From Bacteroidales bacterium UBA1077 (GTDB lineage Bacteria > Bacteroidota > Bacteroidia > Bacteroidales > UBA932), in assembly GCA_002314195.1 (NCBI GenBank), contig DCCQ01000094.1, positions 1-21,383 on the forward strand: a DNA stretch of 21,383 nt, in the 5' to 3' direction. Made by a program: the position numbers and the translations under genes. Positions 15,159-21,383 of the stretch are shown here, one piece after another; the stretch's first letter is position 1, and each line of letters starts with the position of its first letter. The notes under the pieces are model-generated. The model made no database searches. It was not told where the DNA came from and saw only the letters and a program-made list of their open reading frames with translations.

Positions 15159-15755
15159 TTAGATGAAAGTAGAGTAGTTCAGTTTCCCGTCGTCAAGAAA
15201 GTCCTCGACAACCTTCTCGACCTCGGCAAACGCTGTCTTGAGGTCGTCGTTGACAAGCACATAGTCGAATTTCGGAGCGTAGGTCATCTCCTCGGCGGCC
15301 TTGGCGACACGCTCTTCGATGGCCTCGGGAGAGTCTGTTCCCCTTTTGATGAGCCTTTCGCGGAGAGCCTCCACGGACGGGGCCTGCACGAAGATGGACA
15401 AAGCCTTGTCCCCGAAATATTTCTTGAGGTTCACTCCGCCCTTGACATCCACATCGAATATTATCACGTGGCCCGCCGCCCAGATCCTTTCGACCTCTGA
15501 CTTGAGCGTGCCGTAGAAATGATCCTCGTAAACCTCCTCGTATTCAACGAAGGCGTCCTTGGCGATCAGCTCGCGGAATTTCTCCGGGGTGACGAAGTGA
15601 TATTCCTTGCCGTCCCGCTCTGTGCCGCGCGGCGCCCTTGAGGTGGCGGATATCGAGAACTCCATCCGATCCTTGTATATTCCAAGAATATGGTTCACTA
15701 TCGTGCTTTTGCCGGATCCCGACGGGGCGGAGAAAATCAGTACTCTGTTGCTCAT
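15159..15755 (-). CDS. gmk: Guanylate kinase
   Basis: A 198-residue guanylate kinase (ATP + GMP to ADP + GDP) needed for GTP supply. P-loop FSAPSGSGKST lies at residues 8-18, followed by the GMP-binding stretch SISATSRAPRGTERDGKEYHFV, the lid region, and DVDVKGGVNLKKYF. The start ATG at 15755 (MSNRVLIFSAP) was chosen; the open frame runs 36 codons further upstream, but that segment has no family similarity and contains the promoter. nadD follows after 7 bases. Confidence 0.96.
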   Translation of the reverse strand: MSNRVLIFSAPSGSGKSTIVNHILGIYKDRMEFSISATSRAPRGTERDGKEYHFVTPEKFRELIAKDAFVEYEEVYEDHFYGTLKSEVERIWAAGHVIIFDVDVKGGVNLKKYFGDKALSIFVQAPSVEALRERLIKRGTDSPEAIEERVAKAAEEMTYAPKFDYVLVNDDLKTAFAEVEKVVEDFLDDGKLNYSTFI

Positions 15756-15784
15756 TTTGACTAATGAATATTTTCGTGTGGCTG

Positions 15785-15792
15785 CAAAGGTA
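15785..15792 (-). promoter_or_regulatory. Promoter -7 element for gmk-nadD
   Basis: On the minus strand TACCTTTG (15792-15785) is a perfect TAnnTTTG element 29 bases upstream of the gmk ATG. The -33 position has only a weak TTCTGA. Transcription should start near 15778, leaving a short leader without a Shine-Dalgarno site. Confidence 0.5.
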
Positions 15793-15900
15793 TCATTTTT
15801 TGCGGAAAGTTCAGAATCTTCTATGAAAATGTGAGTGAATATGCCCGTAATTCTCACAACCAACGGCCATGCCGGATGATTAAACGTTTTAGCGAAATAA

Positions 15901-15952
15901 TTGATTATTAAAAAATTATGTTTATATTAGCCACCCTTTTATGAGGGGGTGG
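15901..15952 (+). promoter_or_regulatory. Probable promoter and leader hairpin of susC
   Basis: TTG (15901-15903), 19 bases, then TATATTAG (15923-15930) match the Bacteroidota consensus at seven of eight -7 positions. Just after it, CCACCC (15931-15936) and GGGTGG (15947-15952) can form a small GC-rich hairpin around the predicted start. The susC leader would be about 70 bases. The rest of the 254-base gap between gmk and susC shows the gmk promoter and AT-rich DNA, nothing else recognisable. Confidence 0.45.
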
Positions 15953-16009
15953 GAGATTCCGTAGCCGCTTCATAATGCAAATTTTTTTGCGAATACATAA
16001 CAGGTAGAT

Positions 16010-19000
16010 ATGAATAATAGATGTTTGACCACTATCATTTCAGCCTTGCTGGCGGTCTCCGCGTGGGTAGTGCCGGCGGTTTGCGGTGGCGGAGACGCTG
16101 TCGCGCAGACGCAAAGTCGGCAGGACAGGGTAGTGAAAGGAACCGTCACCTCGCGGGACGGTGAGCCTTTGGTCGGGGCGTTTGTTTATGTGAAGAATTC
16201 CAAGCAGGGAGTCAACACTGATCTTGACGGACATTATGAGATCGCCGCTCCGGCTGAAGGACAGAGTTACACCCTTGTGTTCCAGTTTCTTGGGATGACG
16301 ACGAAAGAGTTCGCTGTCAGCGGTCCGAAGACTCTGAACGTCAGACTTTCTGATGATTCCAGCCTTGAGGAAGCCGTGATAGTCGGAGCCTACGGAGTCA
16401 AACAGAAGAAGGAGGACATGATCGGCAGCGCCTTCCAGGTCAACGCCGATGCCCTCAAGGACAAGCCAAAGGCCAGGATCGACAACATCCTGAACGGACT
16501 GGTGCCGGGACTTCTGGTGGAGAACGACTCGGACGCCGCCGGTTCGACCAGAGGAAGACTGAACGTCCGGGTCCGTGGCAACGCCTCGCTTTCGGCCTCC
16601 AACGAACCGCTTTGGATCATTGACGGTGTGCCTACCTACACGGGAGGCAGAACCAACCTTATGCCTGGAATGTCCACATCCGTCTCGCCTCTTTCATTGA
16701 TTGACCCCAATGACATCGAAAGCATCACTGTCCTCAAGGATGCCGACCAGACCACGATCTACGGAGCCAACGGAGCGAACGGAGTCATTCTCGTCACGAC
16801 CAAGAGGGGAGTGGCCGGGAACATGCCGCTGAAAGTCTCCGCGACAGTCAACTATGGCGTGGCCGCCCCGGACAAAAGCACGATGGTCAAGGTGATGAAC
16901 GCCTCCCAGTACCTTGAGGTGGCCAAGGAGGCCTGGGTCAACGGCGGCAACAAGATGTCCGACTTCCCTTATCAGGACAACGACTATAACTCCTACAGCA
17001 CCACCTCGACCGATTGGTTCAATGAATATATCGGGTTGGGTTCAACCCTTTACGCCTCGTTGTCTCTCTCGACCGGCACCAAGAAGGCCAAGACATACGT
17101 GTCCGGGTCATATTACCGCAACGAGAACACCGTCAAGACCGACAGATCCCAAAGGTTCTACCTCAGGATGAATCAGGACTATGACCTTACGGAACGTCTG
17201 AAGATGGGAGTGTCGCTGATGGCCACCTATAACAATGACAACCTGTTTCCGCTCAGTCACGAGTACCTTGAGACTCTGCCGATCTTTTCACCTTACTTGG
17301 AGGACGGCAAGACCTACAGACTTTACAACAAGATCTGGAGCGACACCGGCAAAGAGTTCGTGATGAAGAAATTCCTCGGCAACAAGCTGCCGGACAGGGA
17401 GTACAACGACAACATCCAGAACTCCCTGAAGACCATCGGCAACTTCAAGCTGGACTGGACCATCATCAACGGACTCAAGTTCTCAAGCGTGTTCGGGGTC
17501 GAGTACCAGCACCATCACGGAAGCATTTACTACTCCCGCCAGACACTGTCCGGAATGCAGGACGGCAAACCGGTCGGAGAATCCCGCAGGGAGGACGCCA
17601 CCTATTTCAACTGGACAAACACCAACAAGGTGGACTGGTCGAAGAAGTTCGGAAGGCACTCTGTCGGTGTTTACGCCGGTCTTGAACTTCACCATTCCGG
17701 CTACAACACTGCCTATGCCTCCGGCAGTGGCTTTATGAACGACCACATCAAGGAGATCAACTACGCCGAGAAGGACACCCGTACCGGCGGCAGCTCGACC
17801 TCCGTCTCCAGAACGATGTCGTATTTCGCCAGAGGGACATATTCCTACGACTCGCGTTATTATCTGTCGGCCAATTACAGGCGGGACGGGAACTCGTCTT
17901 TCGGCAAGTACAAGAGATGGGCTCAGTTCTGGTCTGTGGGCGCTTCGTGGAACATCCACAAGGAGGCGTTCTACGATGTGGACTGGCTGAAAGTCATGAA
18001 ACTTAAGGCCACTTACGGCACCTCGGGAAACTCCAGGATCGACACTTCTGTCGCCGCTGGGTCATATTCCTACGATGACTCATATTCTTACATTGGTGTG
18101 ACCGGGGCTACGCTCTCGACGGTTCCGAATCCTGGTCTTTCATGGGAGACGACAAGGATGATCAACTTCGGTCTTGACGCCCAGATCGGCAGGGTGCTGG
18201 ACATCGAGGTTGAATATTACAACAATGTCACCAAGGATCTTCTCAGCAGGATCTATGTCTCCAGGACAATCTCTGACGACAGAATCTACGCCAATATCGG
18301 CCGGATAAGAAATTCCGGATTCGAGATCAACCTGACAAGCCACAACATCGCCCGCAAGGATTTCGAGTGGATCACTACACTCAATTTCTCGCACAACTCC
18401 AACAAGATCCTCGAATTGTACAACGGCATCCAGACCGGTTTCACCAACAGTGTCTGGAAGGAAGGCTATGACTCGAACACTTGGTATCTTGTCCGTTGGG
18501 CTGGTGTGGATCCATCTGACGGAATGCCGATGTGGTACGACAAGGACGGGAATCTGACGAAGACCTATTCCACAGACAACCGTGTGGCGGACAAGAGCAC
18601 CACACCGATAGGCTTCGGCGGATTGATCAACAACCTCACTTACAGGAACTGGTCGCTCTCGTTCCAGATCAACTATTTGATTGGTGGGTATTCTGTTCCT
18701 ACCTATGCCTCAAGGTTCATCAACGATGGCTACGACATAACCTCCGGAAATCAGGCGGTCGAGGTCTATTATTACCGTTGGACCACACCGGGAGAGGCGT
18801 CCAAGTACCCGATCGCCTCGCAGAAGACAACCAGTTCGGCAAGGTACTCGACAAGGTTCCTCTACAGCAAGACGAATTTCAACCTCAGCAATCTCACATT
18901 GTCCTACAGGTTGCCTAAGTCTGTGATTTCCAAGTTGAAAGTTGAGGGCGCCACGGCCTCGCTGATCTGCGACAACCTCTACCTGTTCACTCCGGGCCAG

Positions 19001-19087
19001 AGCCGGAAGTACAACTCGTACAAGACTCTAAGCAACGGCTACCCTGTGACCCGTACGGTCACGCTCGGCCTGAATGTTTCATTCTGA
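16010..19087 (+). CDS. susC: SusC/RagA-family TonB-dependent outer-membrane transporter
   Basis: A 1025-residue outer-membrane importer energised by TonB. In order: a signal peptide (about residues 1-33, ending near AVAQ), a carboxypeptidase-D-like domain (about 42-125, VKGTVTSRDGEPLVGAFVYV to LNVRLSD), the SusC linker SLEEAVIVGAYGVKQKKEDMIGS, a plug domain (about 135-270, with RVRGNASLSASNEPLWIIDG and TIYGANGANGVILVTTKRG), then a beta-barrel ending in the typical GLNVSF. No N-terminal STN signalling domain is present, so it is not of the sigma/anti-sigma transducing type. With the SusD partner directly downstream it forms a lidded uptake complex. The substrate (glycan, peptide or other) cannot be deduced: no glycoside hydrolase is visible. 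The gene symbol is a family label. Confidence 0.95.
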   Translation: MNNRCLTTIISALLAVSAWVVPAVCGGGDAVAQTQSRQDRVVKGTVTSRDGEPLVGAFVYVKNSKQGVNTDLDGHYEIAAPAEGQSYTLVFQFLGMTTKEFAVSGPKTLNVRLSDDSSLEEAVIVGAYGVKQKKEDMIGSAFQVNADALKDKPKARIDNILNGLVPGLLVENDSDAAGSTRGRLNVRVRGNASLSASNEPLWIIDGVPTYTGGRTNLMPGMSTSVSPLSLIDPNDIESITVLKDADQTTIYGANGANGVILVTTKRGVAGNMPLKVSATVNYGVAAPDKSTMVKVMNASQYLEVAKEAWVNGGNKMSDFPYQDNDYNSYSTTSTDWFNEYIGLGSTLYASLSLSTGTKKAKTYVSGSYYRNENTVKTDRSQRFYLRMNQDYDLTERLKMGVSLMATYNNDNLFPLSHEYLETLPIFSPYLEDGKTYRLYNKIWSDTGKEFVMKKFLGNKLPDREYNDNIQNSLKTIGNFKLDWTIINGLKFSSVFGVEYQHHHGSIYYSRQTLSGMQDGKPVGESRREDATYFNWTNTNKVDWSKKFGRHSVGVYAGLELHHSGYNTAYASGSGFMNDHIKEINYAEKDTRTGGSSTSVSRTMSYFARGTYSYDSRYYLSANYRRDGNSSFGKYKRWAQFWSVGASWNIHKEAFYDVDWLKVMKLKATYGTSGNSRIDTSVAAGSYSYDDSYSYIGVTGATLSTVPNPGLSWETTRMINFGLDAQIGRVLDIEVEYYNNVTKDLLSRIYVSRTISDDRIYANIGRIRNSGFEINLTSHNIARKDFEWITTLNFSHNSNKILELYNGIQTGFTNSVWKEGYDSNTWYLVRWAGVDPSDGMPMWYDKDGNLTKTYSTDNRVADKSTTPIGFGGLINNLTYRNWSLSFQINYLIGGYSVPTYASRFINDGYDITSGNQAVEVYYYRWTTPGEASKYPIASQKTTSSARYSTRFLYSKTNFNLSNLTLSYRLPKSVISKLKVEGATASLICDNLYLFTPGQSRKYNSYKTLSNGYPVTRTVTLGLNVSF

Positions 19088-20541
19088 TGAAAGGCGCTAT
19101 GATGAAGACAATATATTCAAAGATAATGACTCTGGCCGCCGTGGCCACGCTTTCCGCTTCCTGCCACTTCCTTGAGGTCGAGCAGGTCGGCAAGAGCGAC
19201 ATCGACACCTATTTCTCTGAGGTCTCGGCCCTCCAGCCGGCCTTGAACGGATGCTACCATCTGCTGTATTCATTCTATGACAGGGAGATGCTGGCCTATC
19301 CTGAGGTCGCGGGCGATCTGCTGGACCTGTCCTCGGGCAACGCCACATGGACGAACCAGTACAACTTCATCTCCACCTACATGGAGGAGACTACGGCTGT
19401 GGGGTACATCTGGAAACTGGGCTACACCGTCATCCAGAACGTGAACTACATCATCACCTACGCTCCGGAATTGCGGAAGAAATACCCTGACAGCTCGTCC
19501 GTGATCGACAACATTCTCGCCCAGGCCTACTTCCTCCGGGCGTTGACGCATCTGGACATCTGCCTCACATATTCCCAGAACTACACGTTCACCTCAGACG
19601 CGTCGCATCTCGGCGTTCCGATAATGACGAGCATCCCGGTCGTGACCGACAAGATGAGGCGCGCCACTGTGAAGGAGGTATATTCCCGGATTGTCGCTGA
19701 TTTGGAGAAGGCGCTCTCGTCATTCACGGCGGACTATTCATTCAATGAATATTTCGCCTCTCCCGCCGCCTGCAAGGCGCTTCTTGCGAGAGTCTGTCTC
19801 TATATGAATGAATATTCCAGGGCGGCTTCCTTATCAGCCGAAGTGATGAAGGAGTTTCCTCTCACACCGCGCGACAAGTACAGGAATATGTTCGTGAACG
19901 TGGCGACAAGGGGTGGGGAGTCCATCCTCCGGCTTAACGGCTACGACCAGTCGGACTACATCAGCGACCTTTACTATTTCGAGAGCCCTTCGGCGAGGCC
20001 GTCCTCCAAGTTGAAGGAACTCTTTACCGATGATCGTGACGTGCGGCTCACGCTTTTCCGCCACAGCGCCTATAATGATCTGTCCGGCAAGGTGGTGGAT
20101 TACGACGACATCTGCATGAAGTTTTACTGCACCGACGAGACGACCAACAAATTGGACAGGCATTTTGATCCGTTCATCCTAAGGTCTTCGGAGATGTATC
20201 TCATCAATGCCGAGGCTAATTACGAACTGGGCAACACCTCCGTGGCCATCAATGACATCAAGGCTTTGGAAGCCAGGGCGTTGGGGATAGACGCTTCGGA
20301 AGTCACGATCGACGCATCCTCTTTGGAGCAGGTGATTCAGAACGAGAGGATGAAGGAGCTCTGTTTCGAGGGACACCGTCTCTTCGACATCACCCGAAGG
20401 CACGAGAACCTCAGCCGCTCCCGCAACTCGACCTCGTCCGTCCTGTTCCTGAAATACCCCGACTACCGTTTTGTCCTCCCGATTCCGCATCTTGAACTGG
20501 AGTCGAATCCGGAGATGGAACAGAATCCGACATCAAATTAA
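19087..20541 (+). CDS. susD: SusD/RagB-family nutrient-binding outer-membrane lipoprotein
   Basis: A 484-residue lipoprotein that caps SusC on the cell surface. The signal peptide ends in LSASC with lipid Cys26. SusD features: a TPR-like helical region (ILAQAYFLRALTHLDICLTYSQNYTF, LGVPIMTSIPVVTDKMRRATVKEVYSRIVADLEKAL, ACKALLARVCLYMNEYSRAA) and the C-terminal SusD block (LRSSEMYLINAEANYELGN, NERMKELCFEGHRLFDITRR, LPIPHLELESNPEMEQNP). ATG 19087 overlaps the susC stop (TGATG), so the pair is coupled; in-frame ATGs at 19099 and 19102, after AAAGG, are alternative starts giving a more usual short signal n-region. Confidence 0.94.
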   Translation: MKGAMMKTIYSKIMTLAAVATLSASCHFLEVEQVGKSDIDTYFSEVSALQPALNGCYHLLYSFYDREMLAYPEVAGDLLDLSSGNATWTNQYNFISTYMEETTAVGYIWKLGYTVIQNVNYIITYAPELRKKYPDSSSVIDNILAQAYFLRALTHLDICLTYSQNYTFTSDASHLGVPIMTSIPVVTDKMRRATVKEVYSRIVADLEKALSSFTADYSFNEYFASPAACKALLARVCLYMNEYSRAASLSAEVMKEFPLTPRDKYRNMFVNVATRGGESILRLNGYDQSDYISDLYYFESPSARPSSKLKELFTDDRDVRLTLFRHSAYNDLSGKVVDYDDICMKFYCTDETTNKLDRHFDPFILRSSEMYLINAEANYELGNTSVAINDIKALEARALGIDASEVTIDASSLEQVIQNERMKELCFEGHRLFDITRRHENLSRSRNSTSSVLFLKYPDYRFVLPIPHLELESNPEMEQNPTSN

Positions 20542-20573
20542 CGTTGAATCTTTTAAGGATTACTTAACTGACA

Positions 20574-21047
20574 ATGAATACGAAAAAGAATATTTTGCTG
20601 ATAGCCCTGTCTGCCGTTCTGGCGCTTTCCTGCACGAAGGATTTGCCGGTTTACGACACTCCGTTCTTTTACATCGCGACGCAGGACGGAGCCTCGACCG
20701 CTGTTGTCGGCTCTGATGTCGAGAACGTCAACACCTACTATGTGACGATGAGTTCCGTGTCCAGAGACGGGAACGCAGTCGTGGATTTCTCCGTGACTCC
20801 AGGCTCCGGTTTGAAGGAAGGCGTTGACTATGAGGTGGTCACTCAGGGAACCTCGCTGACATTCCTGCCGGGAATCTACCGTATGCCGGTCCGCATCCGC
20901 TGGAAGGAACACGTCCTGGATGACTCGGCCGACAACACCTTGACCATAGCTCTGACCGGCGGCACGGACGGCTTCTGCCTCGGAATGCCCGGACCTGACG
21001 CCAAGTTCAGCCGGCTGGTCATCACAAAGAAGAATCTATACAATTAA
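20574..21047 (+). CDS. Lipoprotein with Calx-beta-like domain, SusCD-associated
   Basis: A 157-residue lipoprotein with signal peptide MNTKKNILLIALSAVLALSC, lipid Cys20. The rest is probably a single beta-sandwich: residues 65-110 (VDFSVTPGSGLKEGVDYEVV, then LTFLPGIYRMPVRIRW) resemble a Calx-beta repeat, and DNTLTIALTGG with LGMPGPDAKFSRLVITK closes the domain. I do not recognise a specific family name with certainty. The gene starts 32 bases after susD. Its position suggests a surface component of the same uptake locus, perhaps substrate binding; this is inference from context. Confidence 0.75.
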   Translation: MNTKKNILLIALSAVLALSCTKDLPVYDTPFFYIATQDGASTAVVGSDVENVNTYYVTMSSVSRDGNAVVDFSVTPGSGLKEGVDYEVVTQGTSLTFLPGIYRMPVRIRWKEHVLDDSADNTLTIALTGGTDGFCLGMPGPDAKFSRLVITKKNLYN

Positions 21048-21066
21048 TCATTAAAGGTTTATCATT

Positions 21067-21383
21067 ATGAAAACTGCTAAATTTCTGTGCGCCGCCGCGC
21101 TGCTTGCGTTGACCGCGCTCGTGTCCTGCAACAAGGAGAAAGAAGAACCCGAGATTGTTCCTGATCCGGAACTGACATCTTTCAAGTTCGAATTTGCCAA
21201 TAACCAGGAGGCTATCAGCTCCGACATCGAGGGCGTCATCTCCGGGGACGCTGTCTCGGTGTCTATGATGAAGACCGCCGACAAGTCTAAACTTGTCGCC
21301 ACATTCACGGCCAATGAAGGAGATGTCGTCAAAGTCGGTGATGTCGTTCAGGTGAGCGGTGAGACCGCCAATGACTTCACGAA
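21067..21383 (+). CDS. Lipoprotein with DUF5018-like domain, truncated by window end
   Basis: An open reading frame from ATG 21067 runs off the window without a stop (105 complete codons visible). It begins with a lipoprotein signal, MKTAKFLCAAALLALTALVSC, lipid Cys21, followed by acidic NKEKEEPE, which resembles the surface-export signals of Bacteroidota lipoproteins. From about residue 37 it matches the DUF5018 pattern found in surface lipoproteins of this phylum: LTSFKFEFANNQEAISSDIE, ISGDAVSVSM, LVATFTANEGDVVKVGDVVQ and VSGETANDFT. It starts 19 bases after the previous lipoprotein gene and probably belongs to the same operon. Any C-terminal catalytic or binding domain lies beyond the window. 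Confidence 0.8.
   Translation, partial: MKTAKFLCAAALLALTALVSCNKEKEEPEIVPDPELTSFKFEFANNQEAISSDIEGVISGDAVSVSMMKTADKSKLVATFTANEGDVVKVGDVVQVSGETANDFT

Noticed and set aside
14333..15166. Plus-strand open frame of 277 codons across tRNA-Asp and nadD
   Set aside because: It would read through the tRNA and its terminator and is antisense to nadD; the protein is not family-like.
15756..15863. Upstream extension of gmk by 36 codons
   Set aside because: The extra segment has no guanylate kinase similarity and contains a perfect TAnnTTTG promoter element; ATG 15755 gives the normal N-terminus.
18060..18095. Repeated TCATATTC-type units in susC
   Set aside because: They encode a Ser/Tyr-rich barrel loop (SYSYDDSYSY) and do not form a longer DNA repeat; counted only as GAATAT motif copies.

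Overview
The window comes from a chromosome of the Bacteroidota, most likely order Bacteroidales, with a fairly high GC content (mid-50s percent by eye). Evidence: a SusC/SusD outer-membrane pair followed by lipoprotein genes, Bacteroidota-type promoters (TTTG, 19 bp, TAnnTTTG), few Shine-Dalgarno sites, and a tRNA gene without an encoded CCA. I cannot name the genus. I see no phage, insertion sequence or CRISPR array.

Layout. (1) 93-3524, plus strand: a large FAD-dependent oxidoreductase (COG2509 type) overlapping umuD, which overlaps umuC (translesion DNA polymerase V genes). (2) 3525-9978, minus strand: in transcription order, a siderophore/haem/B12-type ABC importer permease and ATPase, then polA, an ECF-like sigma factor, rsmG and a glycerophosphodiester phosphodiesterase lipoprotein. 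polA has its own promoter inside the end of the ATPase gene. polA, the sigma factor and rsmG overlap end to start. (3) 10078-14457, plus strand: an exported bleomycin-hydrolase-like C1 peptidase, an exported DUF4886 SGNH-type protein, L-serine dehydratase, a strong hairpin made of two operator-like dyads, a small heat-shock protein, and tRNA-Asp with promoter and terminator. (4) 14513-15755, minus strand: gmk and nadD. (5) 16010 to the end, plus strand: susC, susD, a Calx-beta-like lipoprotein and a DUF5018-type lipoprotein cut by the window edge, together an outer-membrane nutrient uptake locus of unknown substrate.

Most genes are housekeeping or well-known families. The most unusual signal is not a gene. 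The hexamer GAATAT (either strand) occurs at 67 sites by hand count, roughly seven times the chance expectation, and the octamer TGAATATG occurs 18 times where about 0.5 is expected. The sites lie in coding and non-coding DNA, in all reading frames and both orientations. This looks like a DNA-level genome motif similar in density to uptake or chromosome-organising sequences. Other leads are a twin dyad upstream of hsp20, a PolA whose proofreading domain has lost its catalytic residues, and an orphan sigma factor translationally linked to polA and rsmG.
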